NCBI GenBank assembly: GCA_037975125.1
Contig: CM075851.1
Coordinates: forward strand, 121,969,964 to 122,033,963
Direction: 5' to 3'
From: Latrodectus hesperus
Lineage: Eukaryota; Arthropoda; Arachnida; Araneae; Theridiidae
DNA length: 64,000 bases
In this document: positions 1 to 13,700 of the stretch, one piece after another
Position numbering within the stretch: position 1 is the stretch's first letter
How the letters are laid out: each line of letters begins with the position of its first letter
Notes under the pieces: generated by a model
What the model was told of the DNA's origin: nothing
Database searches by the model: none
What the model saw: only the letters and a program-made list of their open reading frames with translations
Program-made: the position numbers and the translations under genes

Positions 1-540
1 CAAAACGAAAGCGAAGTGTTTCTGATTATGTTACTGCACTTCGAAAATTTACTTCTACTTGTGATTTTAATTGTGAATGTGAAAAATCTGTTGCTAATTT
101 ATTTTTGAGAGCACAGTTTATTAGAGGATTAAAAGATGACTTTATTCAAGAGAAACTTTTAATGGTTTCAGATCTAACATTCGATGTAGCTGTTGAACAA
201 GCTTTAGCCTTAGAAGCTTCGAAAATTAACAACCGGGAATTATAGAAACACAATTTAGTGGAAAATCGGACGAATTTAATAAAATTTTAAGAACTTGAAG
301 TACTTTTAAAACAAATCACTCAAATGTTTCAAAGCGAGATTTTTCTCAAAAACGAAACAGGTCAAATTCTTGACATAGATTTTCATCAACACTAAATTTC
401 GTGAATTTGGTATTTACAATACATGCTTACGATGCAGACGTTCAAATAACTTTTCTCGAGAATATCGTGCTGACATAACAAAATTATACTGTACACTTTG
501 TAAGCGAAAGGAACATGTTCAAAAAATCTGTTTATCAACA
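1..540 (+). pseudogene. Retrotransposon Gag remnant with CCHC zinc knuckle
   Basis: Bases 3-243 read as a capsid-like segment including 'FIRGLKDDFIQEKLL' and 'ALALEASKI', typical of the C-terminal part of Gypsy Gag, before a TAG stop. Further on, about 490-534 encodes C-X2-C-X4-H-X4-C ('CTLCKRKEHVQKIC'), a nucleocapsid-type zinc knuckle that would bind RNA. The frame is broken between the two parts. The start of Gag is outside the window. Confidence 0.75.
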
Positions 541-639
541 CTGCTAAAAAATAAAAAGGTTAGTGAAACTCAATCTGTTGAAAAAGATGAATATGTTATA
601 GATATTGATTCAGTCAATATTTTTTTAATAGGACTAAAG

Positions 640-2508
640 CTGTTGATATTTTCAAATTTACCACTTACTCCGAAAAATTCTGGGTTAATGTGCAGATAGA
701 TGGGAAAATATAAAAATTTAAAGTCGATTCCAAGGCAGGATTTTCACTTTTGCCTAAGCAAGCTTTCGATTTACTGAATTTAACAAAAGTTTTACAACCT
801 ACAGACGTGAAGTTTCGATCTTACACTCACAGAATTTTCGAACCATTAGGTTTTGTCAAAGTTTTAGTCAAATATAAAAATCTCACAAGTACAGAAACTT
901 TGTATATAGTTCCAGATATGTTTACACCAGTGTCAGGAAGAACATGGATTCGACATTTAAAAATAAATTTATCTTATATCGATAAGTGTAACCAACCTGA
1001 AGAAATTCAAATAAATACTGTCAATATTTCTAATATTATTGATAACATTATAAAACAATTTCCTACTGTGTTTGAACAAAAAGTGGGAAAAATACCTAAT
1101 TTTACATGCTTATTAAAATTTCGAGAAAATTCGAAACCTGTATTTTTAAAAGCTAGAAGTACTTTTTGCATTACGCAAGAAAATTGACAAAGAACTTAAA
1201 CTACTTGAGCAAGATCAGATAATTACAAAAGTAGATTATAGCGACTGGGGTTCGCCTCTTGTTGTTATACCTCAACCTGATGGTAGTGTTTGATTATGTG
1301 TTGATTATAAAGTATCTGTAAACCCTCAACTACAAGGTGCACATTATCCAATCCCAAAGATAGATGAAATACTGAATAGTCTTTGGAACTCTAAATTTTT
1401 CTGCACTCTAGACTTATTCAAAGCATATTTACACATAGTGGTTGATGACGAAAGCAAGGTAATTCAAACTATATCTACTCATCAAGGAACTTTTCAAATA
1501 AATCGTTTATCTTTTGGCATCAAATCTGCTCCTAGTGAATTCCACAAAATATTAGATCAAATATTAATGGGTCTACCAGGTGTATCTACATACTTTGACG
1601 ATATTATAGTACATGGAGAAACTTTTTCAGAATGTCATGATCATCTGATTCAATGCTTGAGACGTCTTCAAAAATTCAATATGCATGTAAATAGTTCAAA
1701 ATGTCATTTTTTCAAAGAAACAATTTCATATTTGGGCTATGTAATCCAACAAAATGAAATATCAAAATGTCCAAAGAAAACAGAAGCCATTATGCATGCT
1801 CCATAACCGAAAAATATCGAAGAATTGAAACGTTTATTAGGAATGGTTACCCATTATTCTAAATTTCTCCCATTTCTCATCTCTGACTTATCCTTTAAGA
1901 CAACTTCTAAAGAAAAATAAAAAATTCCACTGATCTTCTAACTGTGAATCTGCTTTCATTAAATTAAAAAATGAAATTTCTAGCAATAGGGTTTTGATGC
2001 CATACAATCCAAATTTACCCATTGTAGTTGCTTGTGACGCCAGCCCAACAGGCATCGCTGGAGTTTTATTCCATATAGTAAATGGTATCGAGAAACCAGT
2101 AGCCTTTACATCTAGATCCCTAACAATTTCTGAACAAAATTACAGTAACTAGATCGTGAAGCATTAGCCATCAAATTTACAATTCAAAAATTTCATAACT
2201 ACATCAATGGTACAGAATTTACACTAATAACTGATAACCGCCCGTTATATAGAATTTTTCATCACGATAGTAAAATACCTTCTATGACATCATCCCGATT
2301 ACAAAGATGTGCAGCATTTCTTGGTAAATATAATTATAAAGTCCAACATAGAAAAAGTGAAGAAAATCAGAATGTCGATTATCTGTCAAGAGCATCACTA
2401 AAACTTAAAGATCCAAATATCTTACAAGACAATGATATTATTCACTGCCAGACTGTTAACAAATTACAACTTCTTCCATTACGTTTGAGACAATTTCTAA
2501 AGAGATAG
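640..2508 (+). pseudogene. Retrotransposon Pol remnant: protease-like, reverse transcriptase, RNase H
   Basis: An aspartic-protease-like stretch at about 715-960 has 'FKVDSKAGFSLLP' where retropepsins have DSG, so a key glycine is replaced. The RT follows at about 1180-1900: 'DWGSPLVVIPQPDGS', 'FFCTLDLFKAYLHI', 'FGIKSAPSEFHKI' and the catalytic 'YFDDIIVHG' near 1591. RNase H is at about 2010-2410, with 'VVACDASPTGIAGVL', 'AFTSRSL', 'LITDNRPLY' and the terminal 'NVDYLSRA'. Stops (TGA about 1292, TAA about 1804) and frame changes near 1187, 1900 and 2150 make it non-functional. The domain order fits Ty3/Gypsy rather than Copia, where integrase precedes RT. Confidence 0.88.
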
Positions 2509-2514
2509 AGGAGG

Positions 2515-3758
2515 ATCCAGAATTGTCAGTTTTAAAACAAGAACTTTTATCAGGTAACAAATATGATTATGAATATTTATTACAAGATGGAGTAATTTGT
2601 AAACAACATTGAGTGTACATTCCTGAAAAGCTTCGAACAGGGATATTAAAAGAACTTCACACACATTTAGGAATAGTCAAAATGAAGAATCTAGCTTGAA
2701 GATACTGTTATTAGAAAAACATCGATCGAGATATAGAGCAATTAGTTCGAGAATGTAGAAGTTGTGCAGAAATAAAAGATAATCCTGAAAAAATATCAAA
2801 TCATCATTTATATCATTTGATGATGGGAGAGCCATCATCAAATTTTGAACGAATACATATTGACTACGCTGGACCTTTTTTGGGATATCATTTTTTGATA
2901 GTAATGGATGCAAGATCAAAATGGCCTGAAGTTAAAATTCAACAAAGCTCTCCATCAGCTATTTCAACAATAAGATTATTAAAGGATATTTTCAGTGTGC
3001 ATGGATTGCCTCAAGTCCTTGTATCTGACAATGCATCTATATTTACATGCACCGAATTTACAGAATTTTGTAAGGAAAATGGAATTATTCATAAGACAAT
3101 AGCTCCAGGTCATCCTGCAACTAACGGGTTAACTGAACGTAATATAAAAACTCTTAAACAAAAATTAAAGTCAATGTCCAATGAAAAGAACTCAATACCC
3201 GAGAAGGTAAGAGAAATTTTATTTCGTTATCGAGCAACTCCATTACAATCCAAAAAAACTCCTTTAGAATTGTATCTTGGATGCCAAATTCGAATTAAAC
3301 TAGATTTATTACGTCCACCAAGTAAGGGATTCAAATACACATATACTTCACCTACTATTCCAAATCATAGAATTTTAAGTGTGGGAGATCGTGTACAATT
3401 ACGTACTTATGCCAACAATAAGCTATGGAAATTTGGCATCGTTAAACAACAAACTGGTAAATTACACTATTTAATAAAACTCAATGACAGGAAAACTATA
3501 AAAAGACACTTAAATCAATTGAGGAAAAGTGAGGTTCCTAAAATTCCAAGAGTTACATTTTCCCCAAAGCCTGATGTCATCTATCCGAGGAAATCGCTTC
3601 CTACTGGAAATCATTTCGACCCCATGCCATCAGAATTTCGAAGAATTATTGTAAGCCAGTATCTGGTGTTTCTAATGGTTCCAGTGCTCCACGAAGTCCT
3701 CTTATTCGAAGATCAGCAAGAACACGACAACCACCAGGTTATCTATAGGACTACATAA
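2515..3758 (+). pseudogene. Retrotransposon integrase (C-terminal Pol), mostly open
   Basis: A degraded H2C2 zinc-binding domain is at about 2640-2790 ('ELHTHLGIVKMKN', 'CRSCAEIK'), with stops near 2611 and 2698. An uninterrupted frame from 2817 to 3758 then carries the integrase core. The D,D,E residues are visible in 'HIDYAGPFLG', 'VLVSDNASIFT' and 'NGLTERNIKTLK', followed by 'YRATPLQSKKTPLELYLG'. The segment 'SVGDRVQLRTYANNKLWKFG' is the SH3-like C-terminal domain common in Gypsy integrases. In the living element this enzyme would insert the cDNA; here it is cut off from the rest of Pol by stops. Confidence 0.88.
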
Positions 3759-3774
3759 TTTAAGTGTGGGAGAA

Positions 3775-3919
3775 TGTAATATTCTTAAAAACGAAAGTAA
3801 GCAGAGCACTCTGAGTTTGAGACTATTAGAATGTTTACAAACAGAACAATTAGATAATGTCAATACTTGTATGTGTGTATAATCGTTTCGTCCCATTTTT
3901 GAATAAAATAATTATTACA
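3775..3919 (+). repeat. 3' LTR of the Gypsy-type element
   Basis: A purine-rich tract (gtgtgggagaa) just after the integrase frame is followed by TGTAAT at 3775, and a matching ATTACA ends at 3919, giving the TG...CA inverted ends expected of an LTR. A polyadenylation-like AATAAA at about 3902 lies near the end. The length of about 145 bp is short but within the range for Gypsy elements. The partner LTR is outside the window, so the boundary rests on the terminal inverted repeat alone. Confidence 0.6.
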
Positions 3920-4625
3920 TTATGGCTGCTTCAATATAAAACATACTACAAAAGGACTGATTAATATGCAAGACTATATGCATGTATTATTTTAAAATAA
4001 ACTCTCACATGAAATTATATATCTTTTAATAAATTTTATTTTTAGGGTCTCCAGAATGCATTAATTAATTTCACAAAAAAATTAATGTTAAATCAATGAT
4101 CGGTTAATGGGCAATTAACCGATCATAGCGAACATAATCTTGTAAGAGATTATGTTCGTTAACCGATCACCCACTGTAAATGACATCATAATATACAAAC
4201 AGATTCAATAACCTAAAAGTTTAAAAAAGTTAAACCAAAATATATTCTAGCAAATAAAATATGTTTACAAAATAATCTCATTTATTTTAGTTTCAAAACT
4301 AATGTACAGGAACTATATTATTTAAATGAACAAAATCTAAAATGAATTTTGAATTTGAAGTTTTTTAAAAGTTATAGTTTTTTAGGTGGTTTAAAATGAA
4401 TTTTTTTAAGCGTTTATAACAATGGCATGCATATTCATCTCTTACCAAATTCTTTATTATATTTGTATATAAAAAGTGTGATTATTTATCAGAATAGTAT
4501 TATTGAAAAATTATTTATTTATGCATTTAATCTTTGATTTTATTTGTAATTTTATAATAACTGGCGAGTAATAAAACGTGAATGTAAAATTAAGAAAAGA
4601 TAATATTTCTTTTGGATGAACTTAC
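3920..4625. other. Non-coding flank between the LTR and hexosaminidase exon 6
   Basis: AT-rich sequence with no recognisable exon. If the gene is intact to the left, this is part of intron 6, into which the retrotransposon inserted. It contains the compound palindrome at 4097-4169. Confidence 0.5.
4097..4169. repeat. Compound foldback palindrome
   Basis: TGATCGGTTAA at 4097-4107 and CGAACATAATCT at 4129-4140 are the reverse complements of AGATTATGTTCG and TTAACCGATCA at 4147-4169. Together they form a 23-bp stem with a 6-base loop. The left arm is interrupted by 21 bases that contain another inverted copy of TTAACCGATCA, giving a nested hairpin. The decamer TTAACCGATC thus occurs three times in 73 bases, once inverted. 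No coding content. Confidence 0.85.
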
Positions 4626-4734
4626 CAGGTGTATCAAATTCAGCAAGTACTCGAATTCCTCTTAATCTGGCATACTCAATAACATCAGCAATATCTTGTT
4701 GGGAGTAGGTATGGGTTTTTGGATTGAATGAGCC
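4626..4734 (-). CDS. Hexosaminidase exon 6
   Basis: The acceptor ATTAG is followed by GGC TCA (phase 0). It encodes '[20 protein letters not shown]' and then '[16 protein letters not shown]', and ends CCT G|GTAAG in phase 1. This is one of the most conserved stretches of animal beta-hexosaminidases. The next exon should begin with the second base of Gly, then His (DTPGH), and is not found within 1-4625. Confidence 0.95.
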
Positions 4735-7700
4735 CTAATCGATAAAATAAAATTAGTATTATTCAGATTATATGAATTTTCAAAAGTTTTGTGACACACT
4801 GAATGCATCAATTTGATACATTTTATTCATATACAAGAAAAAATGCTGAATTAATCCTTTTAATTAACATATTTATTACATAAAAGCTTACCAAATCATT
4901 TAAAATAATTATATTATTTCTCACTTTATTGCTTAAAATTGAATGTAACACCACAAGCGAAGTCATAAATAAACTGTTTTTATAACCCAAATGTTAAAGC
5001 ATGTATGAGAGATTTGACCAAAGTATTTTTTTTAACAAATATGTTTTTTATTCTTTTTTTTACAGAATTAGTACATGTGATATTTATAAAATTATAGTCA
5101 TTATAAATTGTATTTTTTTCTAATTGCTTCTTTTTACTACTTAAAAGATTTTATTAATTATTTAAAATATACAGCTTTTTATTACTGAAAAAATAATGCT
5201 AAAAATAAAGCATACATACAAAAATAATGCTATAGCATTATAGAATCCATGGTGATTTTACTATAAACTGAATATTCTATAAGCTGAAATAGAAATTTAT
5301 GTATTTTGGAATCACAAAGAATAAATATAGCTCAATAAAAATATACTGTTATTAATTACGTTTTAAAATTGTGATGCATATTATCATAAAAGCAAATTAA
5401 TATTTTAAAGACCTAGTTTAGAATGACATAACTTCAATGCTTACATTAAAATCTTTAAATTAATTTTAAATATTGTTTAAAATTAATACTTATTTTGGAA
5501 AAATATATTTATGTTTTTAATATTGGCATGAATATAAAAATAGAAGGAAATTTTCATTAAAGCCATGTTAATCCATAATCAATGCAAATATGATTATTTA
5601 ACAAAATCAAAACCCTTGAATTTATTTTATATCAATAGTTAAGTAAATGATAATTACCTATTAATCTTTTTTTAAGGCATTCTATGTTTTTCTAAATAAA
5701 ATAATATTATATAAAATGAAATTGAATTTTGAGAAAAAAAAATAAAACTTAATGGAAATGTAATCTTTTTCCAAATTTGTAACCAATAATTTAGCAAATA
5801 ATCATTAATTTAGCAACATGTAGCCTTTTTCAGTTTAAAGTCTGCTATATATATATAATTTTGTGTAGCAACAATATCTGAGTAGAACATAAGAGTCAAC
5901 CCAATCATTCTAAACATTAAATACTGGCTGCGTATTAGTCAATTGATTATAAATGAATATGCAAGAACACATCTAGAATCTGCAATTTATTATCTTATAT
6001 TAAGTTATTATCTTGAATTAGCAATTTATCACCAACTTTACATCACTTCTTTCAGTTTTATACACATATATAAAGAGGTAAGATTTTATTGTTGATATTA
6101 GAATTTTAGAAACATTGTTTGCATAAAAAGTTTACTTAATTTTAAAAATTGCAGATAAATTAATCAAAAACAACTTAACAATTAATAAATTAAATGCTAT
6201 TTCATAACATAACCAATATATACCTTTTCACTAAGTTGTGGAAATGTCTTGCTGACATATGGGAAAGATGGGTCATCAACAATATGCCAATGAAACACAT
6301 TCATTTTTGTTTGAGCCATTGCATCCTGAGATTGAAAAACATTTCAAAAACTTAATAGAAATTATATCAAATTATTTATTTTTTAAAAAATAATTTATAA
6401 TTAAGAGATTATCATTAGATTTTAAGATTATCATTAAAAAAATCAGAATTTTTAAGCAAAGTCTTCTATAGATAAACAGGTACTATATTATTATTTTTAA
6501 AATCTTTTACAAATTTTTACACTTTATCACAAAATTCCCAGAATGTTTATTTTAAATATTTGATATCATGATCAATACATTATAACATAATTAAAAATAT
6601 TTTTTAGCTTCTTAAAGACCAAAAAAAAAAAAAAAAAGAAAAATGAAATACTTAGTTAAGTTCCATGGTAGAAGAAAGGAACAGCTAAAGAGTCTGGAGG
6701 AAACATTATTACTGAAACTTGATGGAAAAAATTTTAATGAATGGAAGTTTGAAATAATGTAAATGATGATTTATCTGACCAAAGTTTTCCATTATTATTG
6801 CTTCGTGTTCAATGGTTTCAGTACCAATGTTATAACTTCCTAGCATTGCAGTGATTAAAAATTTTACATTGCTATTGTCCTGAATAGTCAATATAGAGGT
6901 ATCGGTATGGAATGTACTAAATTCACAATATTCAATAGGAGAGCTATCCTATCTGAATAATTTTAGTGTATTTAGGATACTAAAGATGGGTGGTTATTTT
7001 GGAAATTATGGTAGGTTAGTCGTACATTTACAAAAATGAATTCTCTTTAAGATTTGTCTATCCAAATCAGTCAACATGAAATCACTAATTTATTTTAAGG
7101 TACACTTTAAACTATTCTTATTGTGTAAATTGTCATAAACTTAAACTCAGTTATCCTAAAACACCCCTATAAGTTTGGTTGTTCTAGACATACACTCCAG
7201 AGTGAAGAGTTCCAATAATCATGCTTCTTCGCATGTCATAATGGCATATTATTGGAAATACAATTTTATTGATATTTTACTTTTTGGAAAACTTTGTGAT
7301 AAAGCAGTAATGACTGGCTAAAGTATCACAAATAGGCATTTTGTCATATGTGACAATGTATGACAACAAGTCAAAATGGGTATTTTTTACTATTTCATCA
7401 GACACCTGCACGTGATTTCCAGTATTCAAAATCTGAAATCAAAATTCAAAGGACAGCCTCAAGTTCTTATAAATTGTTGTTGTTAATAAATTCAGATTGT
7501 CTATCAAAGCTAGACAATCTTTATAGATCCAAAAATACATAAAAAGTCTAAAAACAATATAGGATTCTGAAGGACTTCATCCTTTTGAAAATCCAAGCAA
7601 ACTAAAATTTGAGCTGGAGTCACATTGTCAGCCCCACACCAATGGCTTTCAGGGAAGATTTTCTGTCCATGCTGGAAAGTGAGTGGTCTCATGGTAATTC

Positions 7701-10700
7701 ATGAAGTGCGAGAAAGCAATCTGATATTTTTAAGCGAAAGGCAAAGAGACCCAGCCAGGCTTCTTCCAAAGCGGTGCAGATGATTGAGATAAGCCCTATA
7801 AGAGCTCACCCCTTAAAAGCCAGTCTTAGCCAGGTAGTTGGCCCTTCCATTTTTGTTGACACCAACACAAGATTAGATCCACTAAAAATGCATAGTCAGC
7901 AAAAGAAAGCTAGACAAGAAGAACTAATTTTATAAGTATTTTATGATAATAATTCTTCTGTAAAATTTTATAGTTAAAAATAACAGATAATTTCATCATG
8001 CACTCATACATCAATGAATACATCAATAACATCTAATATGAATACATCAATGTATTAATATTAGATAACATGCAAAACGTAGATATAAACATATAACCCC
8101 CACAATGTAATTAGATAAAAATCTTTAAACAGTAGAAAGAATTTTTCTGTATTCACTATGTGATTTCTTTAAAGCATTTTAGTATAAATTATTTTCTAAG
8201 CAATATTTGTTAATATTTTTAAATTCCATTATCTCACAAATTTCTTTCTCAAAATTTCTTTTGTATCATAAATGTTTCATTATATGTTCATGATTAGTAA
8301 GTATTTTAATAACAGATTCTATTACTTAACAATTTTTGCAACAAAACTGTAAATAAAAAAAATTAAAACTAGCTTATTTCTGTAGAAAATAAGCTTAATG
8401 AAAAGTTGTGACATAAAAATAAAGAACACATTTAATGAATAAATTTAATATTTCTATTGATTTATGATATGAAAGATCCAATAAAAGTTATCAGCCACAA
8501 TATTTATTCTAAATTAATAAATACTTTTATACTACAATTAACTTTAGAAAAATAATTAACAAAGTTATAAAATGCAAAAAATTATAAAACTTCACAGAAT
8601 TTTTTTAAAGAAGTTTTTAAGCTGATAAAAATGATAATTTTAAGAATGAAAATATAGACATAAACATTGCAAATGACATGAAAATAAAAACATACTAAAT
8701 TCTGAAGCAAAAGTGGAACAGGTACGAAATGACGTGATGTATCAAGAAGTAATCCTCTAAATGTAAATCTTGGGAAGTCAAGAACAATGCTTGTGTTGAT
8801 AGCAAACTTCAAGAAAAATATTATGTTAGTAATTCCCAATCACTATGGACAAGTACGAAAAAATTACATTCTTACACATATTTTTTAAATAAAGCATAAT
8901 AATAAAATTTTTCTTAATACTTATGAGTGTATAAAGGATTATTACCACTCCAGATTCGATTTGGTAGATTAACTGGCTGAATGTTTCAAGACCACGTAAA
9001 GCTCCCCAGACTGTGGTACTATACATCAAGCCTGCTCCTGGATAATCTGGTGTATTTATTTCTAACATATCTGTATAGTAAAAAAATTTGAAAAAATATT
9101 ACAAATTAATAATAAGACAAAATTCTCATTCATTAAAAATAGATATTTTAAAAAATAAGAATAACTGTACATAATTAATTATAAAGAGGAAATAATCTTG
9201 TCCATTAATTTCAATGAAAGTTATCTCAATAATTTTAGTTTAAATCCCCTTGATGAAAAATTCACAATTTGATAATACAACTATCTGTTTTAAAGATTTA
9301 TCTTATCAAAACTTAAAAGAAATTATATTTTCCCTCTTCATACACACATAACAAACTAAATCAATTTTACCTGAGAGACTGATTTATAAAGACAAGTATT
9401 CAAAACTTTTTAAGACAAAGCAAAATCATTTTACAATTTCTATATTTGATATCTTTTGCTCAAAAGGACAATTTGATGAATGATTTTTGAAGTTTATACA
9501 AACACAATAATTGGTAATATAATTAATTATAATAAATTTAACAGCTAATAAAGTGAATTAAATTTTGAATTTTACTAAAATAAAAATATAAAACTGTACA
9601 TGTTAATGAATTTGCTCCAAACTCTTTATAAAAATTTTAAATTATAAAAATACAACCCAAAATTTATTCAATTCAGTATATGTCTAAAAAATAATGTATA
9701 CAAATTGAAAATAATATGGTGTTACTAAGTATTTGAAGGTTATAAGAATATAAGTAATAATTTTAAGTTCACATTGAAAACGTATAACTTTTCCATTGGT
9801 AAGATGTTATTTTGAAAAATAGATAAAATTGTTTTTTCTAATATGGTTGAAATCAGAAGTTAATGTTAATGCATTTGTGTTTTGTTTTCTTTTTATGAGT
9901 ATTTATTCAGAGATTTTGAGTGAATATTTACATAATTATTAAATAAATTCAGTTAGCAGAAAAGCAAAAGATCATTTTACAGCTCAAAAAGGAACTTACA
10001 TTTACAAAAAGAAGTTTTAAAACAATCTTTAAGCACTCATAAAGAAAAACTATTTTTTAAATGACAAGAAAACATAAAAATGTATAAAACCAAATAAAGA
10101 TTATAATGTAAAAATGAAATACATTATTCTTTTTTCTGTTTGGGGTTACTAAGACAAATAAGATAAAATCTCAGCTTTCTGACAGCATAAAAGGCAGATC
10201 ATAGAGGATAAAAGGCAGATCATAAGAGGCAGATCAAGGAAACATTGTAACCTAGAGGTTAAGTACTGCATTTCTGTATGCATATATGTTGTAATGAGTA
10301 TTTGAGAATTTTAGAGATTTCAAGACATGTGAAACAGACCACTATTTATGAGAACTTTTCCTGAAAGACAATATGCAACAAATGCTTTGCAAGAGCCAAT
10401 AGCTTTTAGGTTATCCCCTAAGCAATGTTAAATATTATTGAAATTACCTCAATTATAATTTAGTTTCAATAAAAGTAGATTTAGATTTAAAATAGGATGG
10501 TTCCAAAAGCACTGCGACCAAAGATTTATAGTACTATACCCCTCAGAAAGCCCTATTTGAAGAAACCAGTGGCTATAGCAAAATTCACCAGGTATTTTGC
10601 AGGAATTTCCTGCAGCATCCAAGGTTAAATATGTGGATATAAATATGTGGAGTAGATACTTCATCAGAGTACACGGCTCCATTATAAAAAAATTAAACTG

Positions 10701-13700
10701 TAAAATGAAGGGAAAAATGTTTGACTGAAATACTCTTTAATACATACTTATATTATTTTATAAATATTTAAAAAGTAATTAAAGTTGTGTAAAGTTTAAA
10801 TGCAATTTTGGTACAAAATTTTAATCCATTAAAATATATGAGACAGAAATTAATACCTACATTGTTCATCCATATTTTCATAGGGATACTTTTCACAAGC
10901 ACCGTCAATTCGAATAGTTAAATAAGGGAGTTCTCCACTACTATTAGTTGGATTGTGCTTCTGTGGTTTATATAAAGAACCACCACCTTGGCATCCTTGA
11001 AATATAATTTTCATATAGCGATCAATTGCATTGGTGATTATATCACATTTACTAGTATCATAAAAGTAAAATGATTTTGGATCCAAAGTAAAATATGTTG
11101 ATTTTGCAGCATATTGTTGAGGTTTTGGCCATGGTTTTGCTACTGTTGGGACAACCTAAAAATAACATATTGATAATTTTATAATTATTTATTAATTTTA
11201 ATACAGAAAATTCTATAAACTAAAAATTAAGTTTTGTTTGATTTTTAATTAATTTTTATACAATTTATGTTTTATACTAATTTTGTCTCAATGTGTATAA
11301 AATTAATGAGTATGAATGAATGTGTGACGCAGAATAAAATATCTAATTACTAAAGCCTGTTTAGAAAAGTGAACAATTCACGATAAATCATATTTAAATT
11401 AGATATATGAATGGTTTAAATATTTATAATTTATATACTGTGAAAACATAAGACTTTTTGTAATGATAGTAGTTGTTAAAATAAAAGTCATGAAGTTTTT
11501 TCTTCCCCTCTTCCCCAAAAAAGGTTTGTATTTCCTGCAATATATGAGCAAATATAATGAAAAATTACCTTTAATAATAGCATAATGAAATAATATGTAT
11601 AAGTAATCACAATGAAATTAATAAACAATTTACTTTTAAAAAACTAATCAATTATATTGTAACTAAATATTTTAAATATAAAAAGTTCAATTGCACAATT
11701 ATTTCTAAAGGAGTTAAGCATAAACAATGCCCAAGTCATTATCATTAGATACAATTTTATTAACATAAATATATTTGTCAGTATTGAAATTTGAAAACCT
11801 TTTAAATATTGAATTCTAATTCAAATTTAAGCAACCAATAAAAAGCAACATACATATTTAACATAGATAAATATTACATCCGAATATTTAACAATATACA
11901 TAAAAGATTTTGCCTAAATGTATGTAAACTGTATAAAGGTGCCATCTGCATACATGCAAACACGAGAGTAAATTGTATAATCAATTCAAATTTTTGTCAG
12001 TACATAGGACAGAACCAGCAACATTATAGTTTTTAGACAAATCCAAATGGATAACTATTATGTTGAAGTAATTATCTATTATTTTACTAATCCATTTCCC
12101 TAAAATTAATGTTAGATGCTGGAAATAGATGAAAACTTAGTTACAAGTAACTTATTTCTAAAATAAATTTTTGGTACTGACTGCTTTAAGATCGTGAAAA
12201 TTTGTAAAAATATACAGTTCTTTAAATAATAGAAATGTGGCACTTATTTTAAAATGATAGCTCCTAAAATTAAATAATATTGAGAAAATATTATAATTTT
12301 CAAATCAAACTTAAATTTATAGAAAAAGCAATTCTTAAGAAACATTTGAAAACTTATTTCTTTTCAATAACTAAAATGTAACCAAAATAAATATTAAAAA
12401 TAAATCAAATTTAAAATTATTTTATGATATAACTGAACATAGAAGTTTTAATATTCAGCATTCTATATTTTCAATAACAAGTAATACTGAGATAACATTG
12501 ATAAGTACAAAATTTCTACTTGGAATAATGATGGAAATGCAATACCAAATTAATAATAAAACACAGAGATTGATGATCTTTCTGATTTTGCCCATTTATA
12601 TAATTTGAAGTGCATTAATTTTTAAAAAAGTGACTGCTAGCCAAATTATATTACCTTAGCATTTAAAATAGATTAATCCAAAAATCAAAGGTTTGACTCT
12701 CATTATTAGTATTTACAGTGTTTGTTATTTAAGTGTAAAATACATGTCATTTGTAACCTCAATCTATTCATATAGATTAACAATTGGGTAAAGTTAAGTT
12801 TCATTAGATTACATACTAAAAATTCAGTTTTTAGTGAAAATTGACAGTAGTTCAGAAAAGCAAAACTATAAATTTATGCAAAAACTTTAAGTGTGAAAAT
12901 CAAAGCTTAATGACAATTATAACATCTCTTATATTATTTTTTACTATAGTATGTTTCACAAAATATAACAAAAAACATTAAAATTATGAATTTATTGCTT
13001 GACTTAGCATATGAATGCTGGATGCATATCGCTTCAATAGATAAATAATGGAGATCAATACAAGAATCAATTTAGAGAGATGACTGCAAAATAATTATTA
13101 TAATTTTCTTCTATTAAAATTCTAATTTAACCTTCAGAAATTGAGATAGTATAATTAAAAAATATCCAATCAAAGGTGTCTTGGAATGAACAATATTTTT
13201 TGTAAGCTTTTTGCTAACAATACAACATATGAAACTTTCATTTGTTCTTCCATTTGTGATAATAAAACAGTAAGTTTTCTATTAAATTACATCTTATTTT
13301 TAATTACATTAATTACTTATTTTTAATTAAATTACAGTCCCATAAATGTTTTTTTAAATAATTATTTATCTTTTCATCATTTAAAATTTACAAAGCATTA
13401 CTCATTCTGAAACTAGTAAGAATTGATTCTTGCTCATTTGCTATAAAATTCTTTTGACTCTATAAGAGATGTCTATTTCAATCTAACCATTGTTCCTTTA
13501 TTTTCTTTCTTTTTTGCAGGATTAGATTATTTTGGCTCTAAATTAGTTTTTAGGATCCAAAAAATATTTTTTAAGAACTTTTGCAATGGCAGTGTAGATT
13601 TTTCTAAATAAAATTAAAAACAATATGTGTTAGAATATTTAACTTTTGATTTTACCTTCTTTAATTGATGAAAGAAAACTTTAAAATCTTTTTTAAGGGA

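Larger units (their letters stand above)
1..3919 (+). mobile_element. Ty3/Gypsy-type LTR retrotransposon, decayed, 5' end outside window
   Basis: The order gag, zinc knuckle, protease-like segment, reverse transcriptase, RNase H, integrase, 3' LTR is that of a Ty3/Gypsy element. Each domain is recognisable in translation, but stops and frame changes break the reading frame (for example TAG at about 243 and TGA at about 1292 within the RT). The 5' LTR and the start of gag lie before the window. The 3' LTR is recognisable by its TGTAAT...ATTACA ends after a purine-rich stretch. It lies on the strand opposite the hexosaminidase gene, downstream of its last visible exon. The many lesions indicate an old, immobile copy. 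Confidence 0.9.

Noticed and set aside
7990..8060. Short direct repeats resembling an array
   Set aside because: Units are 11 bases with no spacers of constant length; a simple tandem repeat, not a CRISPR-like array.
10449..10682. Minus-strand 77-codon frame inside hexosaminidase intron 2
   Set aside because: Not in phase with the neighbouring exons, which join directly, and no family match.
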